Positions 1 to 10,768 of a DNA stretch of 64,000 bases are shown piece after piece (position 1 is the first letter of the stretch; every line of letters starts with the position of its first letter). The stretch comes from Hybos culiciformis (lineage: Eukaryota > Arthropoda > Insecta > Diptera > Hybotidae). The position numbers were made by a program, and so were the translations under genes. The notes below the pieces were generated by a model. That model was not told the origin of the DNA, did no database searches, and worked only from the letters and a program-made list of their open reading frames with translations. The stretch covers positions 110,544,485-110,608,484 of the forward strand of contig OZ023273.1 in NCBI GenBank assembly GCA_964007475.1, in the 5' to 3' direction.

Positions 1-3000
1 CTAAAAAAAATTAAATTTACATAATCTTCGACACATTTGGTGTTTGTATCAATTAAATTGTATGTAACAATTTTTTTTTTTTTTTGAGACAAAGGCTTGT
101 TATTGCAAATAAAGTAAATTCAGTGTTAGTTATATTATTAAATTAAAAAAAAATATATTATAAGAATCAGGCAAAAAAAAATAAAAAATTGGTACACAAA
201 ACCATTAACTAAAAGTACATTGTACTTTACTTTATTGCAAAAATGCAACAATTCCGGCTGTCGTGTATATATATATATATATGTATAATATATATAAGGG
301 CAATAAAAGCAAAATAGACATGCTTAAATATTTGCGTTTGAAATTAAGAACTTTACTACTGATGCAAATAATAATATGATGATGGATTAATATATAACTT
401 ATAATAACTATGCAATTATTTACAATTTACAAGTAGAAGTAATTAAGATTTTGTCCACACATAATACGCAATTATTTTGTTTTGTTTTTTTTCTAAATGC
501 ATTTCATTCCTATCTCGTCAATTAAAAATAAAATCAATCAAGAAGACATACAATCGAGAGTTGAAACCTCGAAACAAATTTTTTTGTATATAGTAAGACA
601 AATATTTTAAAGATATTTTTTTAAGCATTTAATTAGGAAATTATCAAATTTTGATTATAATTTTATTAGGAAATTGTCAAATATGTAAGTACTTTTAAAT
701 TCTTTAAACCTTTCTTAACTAAATAAAACTTATATTTTATTGCTATTATGATTTCAAATGTCTGTATTTGATGTTAATCTTGTCGTAGAAAATAATTTTT
801 TGACTATGACATACATTCAAGACTTCTTCTCCCATTTTTGAATTAAATTCCTTTGTTGAAATTTCTCATTATCGTTAAATTAGTACATGAGATTAAGTAG
901 TAAAAGAAAATCCATAATAAGCCTTGAAATATCACCAAGAAATTTTTTGAAAACAATTTACCTTTGGTTCATAAAGTTATTCTATTCCTAGAAGAAAATT
1001 CATATTCATAAAATCCTTAATAACATATTTTTCAGCTTTGAACTTTTTTGTCTTATAACCAACTTAAAAAAAATTACTAACTATCGCAGAAAAAATTCTT
1101 TAATATATACTAAAAAAAAAAAAAAAATTTTCTTAGACTAAGAAATTTTTTAAAACCCACACAAATATTTTTATAGATTCGTAACATTTCTTTTTTTTTT
1201 CTTTCAAGTTTTTAGTTTCATTAAATCAAATAAAAATAATATTTGTAGCCTTCTATCATTTTTTTAGACACCTTATTTATCTTAAAGAAAATAAAATAAA
1301 AAAAATAAAAACAACTTGAAACTTGATAGAATCCTGACTGGCGCAGATTTTCGCCAACCTTTAGTATAAGTTATAATAACAACAAAAAAAATATAAATAA
1401 ATTTAATATACAATGAAAAAAAATGTATCCAACGTAACAATCTTAATTTACCTATTTTTATGGAATATCAAAATAACCATTCAACATTAGTAGAATAGTT
1501 TTCTCATTTTTTATTTTTCTTTATATGTAGAATAAAAAAAACGGATAGAAGTTTTTAGCGAGTTCGTAATCAGGATGTTTTGCGTATTTATTTAGAATAG
1601 CTTTAAAAAGGACTTTCTTGTCATAAACAAATTACAAGATTGAATGATTAACAAGAAAATAATACCCTATTATCATGCAATTTCAAACTAAAATGCTATG
1701 GTATCACTATCAAAAGTTAAACACATTAATAAATATAAAATATGGTCCTTCCTCAAATATAAATGTATCTAATTTCAACCAATGTAATATATTGTAAAAG
1801 ATGAGAGCCGAAAACCTTGTTGTTAGTGCTCATTTAGTATATAAGTAAGTTTTTTTTGTAATTGATTTACCTAAAATAAATAAATAACACCCTATCAATA
1901 AATAAATAAATAAATAATACCCTATCAACAATCAAATAAACATACATTGAACATGAGTTCAAAAGCCAAATGCTTAAAAATATCAGAATATTTCAAAAGA
2001 AAAAATTTTGGTTCCATGTCATAAGTATTATTCAATTCATATTTACGAATATTTCTTATAGTCCTGAAAGTTAAACTTAACTATTTTTTTTTAATATCTA
2101 GATTTTATATATTAAAACATACTTATTTTTACTCATATTATATATACTTATGAGTTTCTTTAATCAAATTAATTTAAAACTTATGGAATAAAAGTTCACT
2201 TAACAAGACTCTGTACATTAAGATAAATTTGAATTTAATGCACAATTTTATTTTATTTATTTTATTTTTATTATTATTTTTTTCATTTTTTTTTTTTTTT
2301 AAGATAAACAGAAAGAGAAAACATTTAGGAATTTAATAGGATCTTGTGCAGAATAGAAAATAAAAATCTTTAATCTTATGTAGAAAAAAAAATGTATATT
2401 AAGTATATTCAAACTATTTGGAACATAGGCGCATCAGCAGTATATACACTCATTTAATAAAAAAAAAGAAAAAAAAAGTACATGACTAAAAGTTGTCTTG
2501 CAGCTTGCTAAAATATATTTAATTTTTTTTTTTTTTTTCATTATTATATTGGTTATAAAATAAAATTAAATTTATAAATAAACTCATTACATTTTTGAAA
2601 TTTTCTTTCGAATAAAGAAAAAATGAAAATGATTGAAATTATGACGCGGTAAATTGATGAGGCGGCAGTCATCAGCTCAATAAACTTTCATTTAATCGTA
2701 TATTTATATACCTATATTTATTAATTTTTATAACAGAATTTCGAAAAAATAAATAATAATAATAACAAGCAATAACAAGTGATTTATGGCAAAAGATCTA
2801 TATATGCAGTATTAGGAACAATATTAGGATACTCTTATTTTTATTATTACATTATTATTATTTGGAAAAAGCAGTTTAAATATAACAAAATTATTGTTCT
2901 GTTCGCTGATTGTTGAAGAATGCTTGTACCAAATAAATGAGGATCTTGAAAGATTGATGTATATGATTTAATTAACAAAGCAAATTGCATGATTTTAAAT

Positions 3001-3513
3001 GGTGAACTAAATCATGTTATAATAAATAATAATATTAACATAAAACTAGTATAGACGAAATTAGATATTTAGCAGTGATAAAAAGCTGAGTTTTGAATTC
3101 CACATAGATTAAATCTGCAAACAAAAACTATGTCTTCTAAAAAAATTAGAAATAAAATGTCATTAATGACGTCACAATTCGCAATAAATGTATAACATTC
3201 TTGAAAGTTCTCATTTAGAGTTTTGTCAGTTCCAATTCACATATACCAAGCAGAACAGAATTAGATTAGAAGTAGTATCACAGAATTAGATTAGAAGTAG
3301 TATTACAAAATAAAAAAATGAGAAGTATACAGAAATTAAGCAGACATTGACATTGAAAATCTTTGCCTTGGTCGGCAGTGATAATTTTAGAAAATTCTTA
3401 AATTGTGTTAATAAGGAAATCATTAAAGACATAAAGGGATAAATTTTGTATATTTTTTTATTAAGGGAAATTATTTGTACCTAAATTAAATATTAAATAT
3501 TAAAATATGTATA
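1..3513. other. AT-rich non-coding stretch
   Basis: No open frame with protein-like composition is visible on either strand. The stretch consists of A/T runs, a short TA microsatellite near 267-285 and two small tandem duplications. One, at about 1876-1925, repeats a unit containing ACCCTATCAA between TAAA runs. The other, at about 3255-3305, repeats a unit containing AGAATTAGATTAGAAGTAGT twice. A TGACGTCA palindrome (CRE/ATF type) lies near 3167 and could be a regulatory site, but no transcript can be tied to it. Confidence 0.5.
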
Positions 3514-4972
3514 TAGTAGAGATATGGTCAACGTAATTCACGCGCGTACACGCGCATTTTCGCACGTAAAAAAACTGTTTTTTTTTACCTGTTATGTTCA
3601 ACGCCGTTCACTTGCGAAAAATAAATATAAAAAAACCTCAAATTTCAAATATTTTTAGGAATTTGCAATTAATATTATTTTTTAATTTTTTTTTTTTTAA
3701 TTGAATTTTACTATATTTTACAAAATTAAAATTAATCCACTTTTTTATTTATTTTTTTTTTTATAGTAGAGATATGGTCAACGTAATTAACTCGCGTACA
3801 CGCGCATTTTCGCCCGTAAAAAAACTGTTTTTTTTACCTGTTATGTTCAAAATAAATATAAAAAAAAATCGAAATTTAAACATTTTTAGGAATTTATTTT
3901 TAAAATTTTTTTTTTTTTGTAATTTAAATATATTTTAGAAAATTATTACAAAATTAAAATCAATCCACTTTTTTATTTATTATTTTTTTTTTTGGTTCAA
4001 AATAATATTTTTTTTCCATAGCAACGAAATAAATAATAACAATACAAATGTTTTGACAATCTAGGGCGTAAATACTGGGAAAGTTGAAATATTTGAACTT
4101 TTACGTGCGTAAGCTACGTTTTACGTCGTTGCTTATAACATCTCTCATATATTTTCATACAATTTGATTTTTTACGTGCGTACACGCGCGTGAATTACGT
4201 TCACCATATCTCTAGTATTATGCTAGAGATAGAGTCGACGTAATTCACGCGCGTATGCGCGCGTAAAAAAAATAAAAAAAACCTGTTTTTTTTACCTGTT
4301 ACGCTCAACGCCGTTCACATGCGAAAAACAAAAGAGAAAAAGAGAAAAATTAAATTAGAAAAATAAAATGGATTCTGTTTGTAATATTTTTATAATGCTT
4401 TTTAATTTATTTATAACTTAATAAAACATAAAAAATTTTAATAAATTTGCAATAAATAATTATTTAATTTTTATTTTTGAATATAATTATATTTATGAAC
4501 TTTTTTATTTTATTAAATAATTATTTGTTTGTAAAATTTTTTTTTTCTAAATACAACAAAATAAACAACACAATTTTTTTTTCTAATTACAACAAAATAA
4601 ACAACACAATTATAAACAAATGATTTCCACAATGTACGGCGTAAAATACTGGGAAAATTAAAATATTTCAACTTTTACGCGCGTAAGCTACGTTTTACGT
4701 CGTTGCGTATAGCCGGTCTCATACATTTTCATACAATTTGATTTTTTACGTGCGTACACGCGCGTGAATTACGTCGACTATATCTCTAGCATAACAATAC
4801 AAATGTTTTGACAATCTACGGCGTAAATACTGGGAAAGTTAAAATATTTGAACTTTTACGTGCGTAAGGTACGTCTTACGTCGTTGCTTATAACATCTCT
4901 CATACATTTTTATACAATTTGATTCTTTACGTACGTACACGCGCATGAATTACGTTGACCATATCTCTAGTA
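3514..4972. mobile_element. Composite cluster of inverted-repeat MITEs with CpG-rich ends
   Basis: Three left ends (from about 3514, 3764 and 4222) begin with a TAGAGATA core. This is followed by ACGTAATT and alternating CG/TA blocks such as ACGCGCGTACACGCGC. Three right ends (finishing near 4217, 4790 and 4972) carry the reverse complement. The arrangement is left-left-right, then a complete inner left/right pair (4222-4790), then another right end. The first two left arms are a direct tandem duplication of about 250 bp. The right arms at about 4040-4217 and 4794-4972 also match each other and flank the inner element. No transposase frame is present, so these are non-autonomous. TA-rich flanks would fit a TA target site, but superfamily assignment is open. 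Confidence 0.8.
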
Positions 4973-4979
4973 TAATGAA

Positions 4980-7477
4980 CAATTTATATTACACTAGTAA
5001 TAAATACTAAAGAAATGAATCTTACAGCAACAGTGAAATAGGATTTGGTTCAATTTATACATGGCTTATTTCGATATATATTTAAATATATACATATGTG
5101 CATAACTTTCGCTCAAAACCATTATAATACGCTTACATTTCCATAATCTTCTAATCATATTCACAATTCTTTCGTGAAAAATACTTACTTTCACTTGATT
5201 AAATGTTTTTTTTTTCTTAATATCTTGTTTTTTATCATTTTTCCTCATGATGTTTAAATAGTTTGACCCACACAATTTTTACTCTTTCACTTCAGAAATA
5301 AAATAAAGTCTTGAAAATTTGTTATATTTATGTACATTGAATACATGTTTGGAAAAAATATAATTAATTTTCCTCGAATTAAAAGAGTTGATAATTTTAT
5401 AGAGTCGCAGTTTAAAAATAAGTAAAATATAATTTGAGTATTTCTACCTATATATTTGTAGTAAATTTACACGTTATATGTATGTAACATATAAATTTGG
5501 AATTTTTTTCCTAAACATGCAAAAGGTTTTACCTATAAGTATAATCAATATTTTATTTTTTTTAAAACTAAAAAATCGAAATTTCAACTGAAATCTGTAC
5601 AATAACGATGTATAAGTTGATTTTTCATCTAACATGAATTAGGTATGTATTTTTGTTACCTAGGTATTTCAATATTTTGAAAAATGTACTCAGTCAATTT
5701 TTTTAAATCTTCTAACCATAAGTCCCTGAAAAAGGTAGACTGAAAGGCTTCTGCTGTTAAAATTATTGAAATAAAAATATTCCACAGGTATAGTACTGTG
5801 TTCGTGTTATTTATTTTTGACATAACATTAGACAAATTAGACTAACAAAATACTTGTGAAATATTTTTATTTAGAATATTTTTATTCCAAAAACTTTTCT
5901 ATAGAAGTACTAGACTCCTTTGGAGTTAGATATTAAAGGTAGAGTTAAAAAGTGTGTTTTTATTAAAAAAATATATAAAATTTAAATATAACCTAATTGG
6001 TTTCACTGTTTGTAATCAAACTATAATTTTAGACACAAAAAATTCTCACATTAAATAACGAACCAGAGTACCTGACTTACATATATGAAATTAATTTCAC
6101 AATTTTAATTAGTATATCCTTTGTTTAAGGTAATTTCAATAGATTTCCATTCACCAGCTTCATATTTCTTTAAATACATATGGCTACATGCACTTATTTA
6201 AACGAATTGCAAAAATTTAACTTTTTGATATAAAGGAAATGTATAATACTTTTACTATATTTATGTTTTTATTTAATATAAATACCTACATAAGATATGC
6301 ATTTACCAGAATATCTAAAATTAACATTGACCCAAATTTTCATCACAACAAAATAAAAATATATGTATAAATTTAAAAAAAAAAAATTTCTATATGTACA
6401 CTAAACAGGTCGATTAAAGTCATAACTTTTGGAATAAAAAAATTTTAACATTAACTTTTTCCTAATGCAAACAAGTTTCGTTTTTCATCATATTTTATGG
6501 CGGAAAATGCAGATTTTGTAAGTAAAATCTACGTAGGTATATATAATATGTATATGTATGAATTGTATATTTTTGGGAAATTTTTTTTTCCAATAAAAAA
6601 AGAAATTTTAAAATATTTTATTCATGAACTTAATGCCAAACTATGTTTCTACAACGTGATAACATTTTTCTTTCACTTTTATTTCATTTTAAGCAAACAG
6701 GATAATGTAATAAAAAATTTTGAAAGAAAAAAAAAAACTTTTAGAATTATTTTTAACAAATTTTTCCAAAGAGGTGGAATAAATTGTTTTGATTTTTATG
6801 ATATTGGAAGTTCGTGCTTCATTTTTAAAATTCATGCTTTGTAACCAGTGCTAAGTCTGTTGTTTATCTTGTACAGAAAAATGAAACACGTAAATTTTTT
6901 AGAATCAACGGGCCATGGCGAAATAAATTCTGTCGTTTATAAAAAAATTTACAGAAATAATAAATTAACGATCTTGGCTTACGACTTCATAGAAGCCAAG
7001 CTTATGTAAACGTTTACAGAATCAAATTGGGGAGGAGAAAATTATTTTTTGACGTAGTTGTGAATGCAAGCCACGGTTTAATTACCATCTTTAAATTACA
7101 AAAATTAAAATTAAAAACATTTTCGTCGACTTATGAAAAAAGGGCGCTCATCCAATTTATTTTTATTTTCTGGGCCACTTTTGGTATATAGAATAGAGAC
7201 ATTTTATAAAACGAATAATCAAACTGAAAAGAATCCAGAATAATCAAATTTACAAGTTAAAAAAAATTTTAAATCGCTATTCTCTAAAATTAAATTTAAA
7301 AATGATAAGAGGAGAAAGACAAGTAAAAGAACTTTGTTTATCAACAACACATACTTTGTTTGTTTGACACATAATACATTAAGATATCTAAAAAAAAACT
7401 GATGAATTAAATTAAATTTTTAATTTCCATTAACATTGCATTGTTGTTAAAAAAAATTTAATACCTCTTAGTACAGC
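4980..7477. other. AT-rich non-coding stretch
   Basis: Only low-complexity open frames are seen, for example a 115-codon frame at 6497-6844 that is almost entirely Phe, Lys, Ile, Tyr and Asn, as expected from translated AT-rich DNA. There are no recognisable domains, RNA genes or repeat boundaries. Confidence 0.45.
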
Positions 7478-7534
7478 ATACACTTCACTTCTGGGTCCGA
7501 TACCCAACCACGACCTGTCTAAGGCGCAAGATTA

Positions 7535-8240
7535 ATTAAATTTAAGGTATAAGCTAATTGAATGCATTGATTTTTTTTATTAATGTAATTTATTATTAAA
7601 ATTATAGCCAAATTATTTCTTCCAATTGACCACTAAGTAATTATTATTAAAGCTTTATTTAATATACCTATATAGGAACTGAGGTAATACAATAAAACTT
7701 ACATATTATATTCTGAAAGCTGAAATCAAAATCATCGTAATTTAAATTTTTTAAATAAACAAAACAAATAATAATAATAATAATAAAAAACTTGAATTAT
7801 TTAATTCACCTTTTATGGACAATTTTTATTTATTCTTAATATTTTGTTTGTTATTACCGCCAACAAAAAAAAAATTATTAAAAATTATATTTTTTTTTCC
7901 TCTAAAGTCTAAATCGTAGTTTATTTTATAATTTTGAGTATGAATCTAATTTATATCTTTTATTTTTTTTCGTTTCGATTTTTAATTAATTAAAATGATA
8001 CAGTGTGAAAATAATGAAATAAAATCGAATTTTGTTTTTTCATAAGCGCTTTAATAAAATTTGGAAAAAATCTAATTCACATTAGGCCTTCGCCAGAAAA
8101 GAATTTGAGATTCTGAATTTCAAATTGCTAGTACAAATTTGACAATAATGATATTTCAAATACACGCTCTGTAAATTCTTTAGAAATAAGTTTTTTTTGT
8201 AATAGTTTGAGCTAAACGAAATAAATTACAATTAGCTAAA
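7535..8240. other. AT-rich non-coding stretch
   Basis: Simple AT-rich sequence with an AAT-type microsatellite near 7770-7788. I see nothing coding or repeated in it. Confidence 0.4.
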
Positions 8241-8244
8241 GTGC

Positions 8245-8410
8245 AGATGACGTGAACCCTGGCGTCGCAAATCCCACTGACTAATCGCCAGCCCGCCCGC
8301 TTGACCCCTCTACAAATTTTCTGAAAATGAGTCAAACCGGGTAAAAAAAAAACCTTGCCCATACAAAATGTGTGAAAACTTTGAGGGGCCGTATCTCCGA
8401 AACATGGCCT
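8245..8410 (+). repeat. Diverged partial copy of the 9.4-10.1 kb fold-back repeat
   Basis: This piece shares with the elements at 9366-9768 and 9870-10112 the block GTGAACC, the phrase GACCCCTCTA, and the block CCCATACAAAA..TGTATGAAA..TTTG..GGGCC, followed by TATCTCCGAAAC and GGCC. It is locally much more GC-rich than its surroundings. The 60-codon minus-strand frame over it is a by-product. Confidence 0.6.
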
Positions 8411-8414
8411 TTGC

Positions 8415-9345
8415 TTTTATCTTTCAATAAAGTAACTTATTTCAAAATTTAAATTTACGAAACGATTAGTTTAACTGGTTTTAGTCTTTGATAGAAAACA
8501 AAAAAAAAAAAGTGAATCAGCAAATAAATTTTAGAAAGAGCAAGAAAACCACACACGCACATTCTGAATTTAAAAAAAGAAAGAGAAAGAAGATTTATAT
8601 TTGTCTTTCAATTGCTGAGTAACTTCTTCTTTTTTTTTTTTTCAAAAGCAAAGAAAAGAAGACGGAAATAAAATTAAAATCTTTTAATTAAAAATATAAA
8701 AATAATTTTAAAAAAAATATTTTTAAAATTAAAAAAAATAATAAAGTGCATAAACTAAAAAATTCCGATCAGTTTTAAAAAAAAAAAAAAACTATAAAGT
8801 GAAAAAGGTATGAATTTTTTTTTCTAAATGAAGAAACGCAAAAGCAAATGCAAAAGGTCTTGTTTTTTTTTGAAAAATTGTAAAAAAATTTCTTTTTTAT
8901 GTAACGAAAATGGCGAACAAAATTTTGTATGCCAATTTTTTTTTATTAATATTTTTTTTTTGTCAAGAAACATTAAATTAAAGTAAATTAAAAATTTTAT
9001 TTTGAAAATTTGTTTTCATTTATTTTTGATTTTATTTTATTTCTATTTCATTTTATTAAAATGATGAAAAAGAAAATCCTGACTCTGCTTGCGAAGAGAT
9101 GGAAAATGTTATTTTTTTCCTTTGTTAAAGATATTTTTTTTTTCTTTTATTATTCTTCCTCCTTTTTCAGTCTGTCAGCCAGCCAACTCTAAAAGTAAAA
9201 AAAAAAATAAAATAAAAAGCAGAATTTCTTTTCTATCTTTTGTTTTCCTTTGGCATATTAACTTGCTTGCTACAAGAAACTAAAGGAAGTAAACTATTGG
9301 ATTGAGTTAAGTCGTTAAGGGTTGTTTTTTGAAATCAAATCGACG
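8415..9345 (+). other. Upstream region of the large zinc-finger gene, possible 5' leader exon
   Basis: Mostly A/T runs. A CAGT-type initiator-like sequence near 8770 is followed within about 40 bases by AAAAAG|GTATGA, a plausible splice donor. That could make a short untranslated first exon joined to the acceptor TTTGCAG at 10763 just before the first coding ATG of the 602-residue zinc-finger gene. This is inference from motif order only. Confidence 0.2.
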
Positions 9346-9365
9346 TGGGAAAAAAAATTTGGCTA

Positions 9366-9768
9366 AACTGCAGTTTACGTGAACCACTCAGAATCGATTG
9401 AAAATTGGAGGGGGGATAGAGGCGGTGTCCAAACACCAAAAACTGTTCATGGGGCAAAGACCTTGTTTAGTAGATATGACCCCCCAAAGTTATCACAGCT
9501 ACATTTTTGTATGGGCAATTTTTTTTTTTTTGCACGAATGACCCCTCTAGTTCTGGGACACCCCCTATACTCCATGCAAAAAATGGGGCAAATCGGGCAA
9601 AAAAAAAAATTTCCCATACAAAAATGTATGAAACATTTGGAGGGCCATATCTCCGAAACGAGGCCTTTTCCCCAAGAACTGTTTTTGGGTTTTGGGAGTC
9701 TGGACACCACCTATATCCCCCCTCCAAGTTTCAGCCATTTCTGAGTTGTTCACGTAAACTGCAGTATC
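9366..9768. mobile_element. Fold-back MITE, nearly the whole length an inverted repeat
   Basis: The left end CTGCAGTTTACGTGAACC and ACTCAGAA at 9368-9393 returns in reverse complement at the right end (about 9741-9768). The arms stay similar inward through GGTGTCC, CCAAAAAC, GGCAAAGACC or GGCCTCG, GATATG and ACATTTTTGTATGGG, leaving a short GC-richer centre around 9535-9600. No transposase frame exists. The overlapping 86-121 codon frames on both strands come from the palindrome and are not genes. It lies in the putative 5' leader intron of the zinc-finger gene. Confidence 0.8.
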
Positions 9769-9869
9769 GCCACCAAACCCTCTAGAATGAAACATAAAAA
9801 AGCTTCTAAAGTAGAGTTTCCAGAAGGTTTCTTTTGTTTGAGAGAATAATGCAAATAAATTTGAAATAG

Positions 9870-10112
9870 GGAATAGGTATTCCGGTTTGGGCAATTTTTT
9901 GCTCAATTGGCCCTATTTTTAGAAAAATTCCCATACAAAAATTTATGAAAACTTTGGGAGGGGGGGAGGGGGGCATTTCTCCGAAACGGGGCCTTTGTCC
10001 CAAGAACTGATTTCAGTTTTGGGAGTTTGGTCACCTACCCCCCCTTCAAGTTTCAGCCCATTCTGAGTGGTTCAAGGAAACATCAGTATCGCCTCGGTTT
10101 GCCCGGTTATAA
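9870..10112 (+). repeat. Half copy of the fold-back MITE
   Basis: It matches the right half of the 9366-9768 element: CCCATACAAAAATTTATGAA, a G-run, TCTCCGAAACGGGGCCTTTG, CCAAGAACTG, TTTTGGGAGT, CAAGTTTCAGCC, TTCTGAGTGGTTCA and finally CAGTATCGCC. The shared terminal CAGTATCGCC in two copies suggests that the true element end includes GGCGATACTG. The left arm is missing. Confidence 0.7.
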
Positions 10113-10114
10113 TT

Positions 10115-10762
10115 TTTAACTTTTTTTTTTATAATTTAAATTTATTTTTTTAGTTTGCAAAATGTTCTTCTCTACGTACCTACTTAGGTACAATTTTTGT
10201 CTTTTCATTTTTTGTTGAATAAAAACTTTTTTACTCTATCCCTTTTTTTTGTTTGTCTTTTTTTCGTTTTTTTTTTTTTCTTCACTTGACATAATATACT
10301 CATATTTATCTTCTTTTTTTTTCCATTAACCATTTCGGTCAGAAAAATAGAATTTATACTTTTTTTCTTTCAATCTTTTTATGTTTTCTTTTCTTTGTAG
10401 GTAGGTAGATATCTTTTTCTAATTTTGTTTTAGATTCATTTACTCTTTTTCGTTTTGTTTATAAACAAAAAATATTCTTATCAATTCTTATCAATCATTG
10501 ATTGTGCAAAAAAATAATAATAATAATAATAACAAAAACAAATCTGTACTGGCATGCCGGTTAAAATACTTTCATTATTATTGTCATTATTTTTAAACTT
10601 TCTGAGCTCGTTTTTTAAAATTACAAATCATGTGTAATTTTTCACTGGTCAATGAAAATGGGTAAAGGAATTTTAAATTTTTGTGCTTAGCTAGATATCG
10701 TGAATTGAACTGATTGAAGTATCAGTAGTTGCATTCTGAATGTTTTATTTTTTTTTTTTTGC
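10115..10762 (+). other. AT-rich leader/intron upstream of the zinc-finger start
   Basis: T-rich sequence with an (AAT)n microsatellite near 10508-10531 and a GTAGGTAGGTAG run at about 10400. It ends in a long polypyrimidine tract and the acceptor TTTGCAG at 10763, six bases before the ATG at 10769. That makes a spliced untranslated leader likely. Confidence 0.45.
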
Positions 10763-10768
10763 AGATAA

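Noticed and set aside
6497..6844. 115-codon open frame
   Set aside because: Composition is Phe/Lys/Ile/Asn throughout, as expected from translated AT-rich DNA; no domain or splice structure.
9379..9906. Several overlapping 86-121 codon frames on both strands
   Set aside because: They arise from a palindromic MITE of raised GC content, mirror each other, and have no start context, splice sites or domain.
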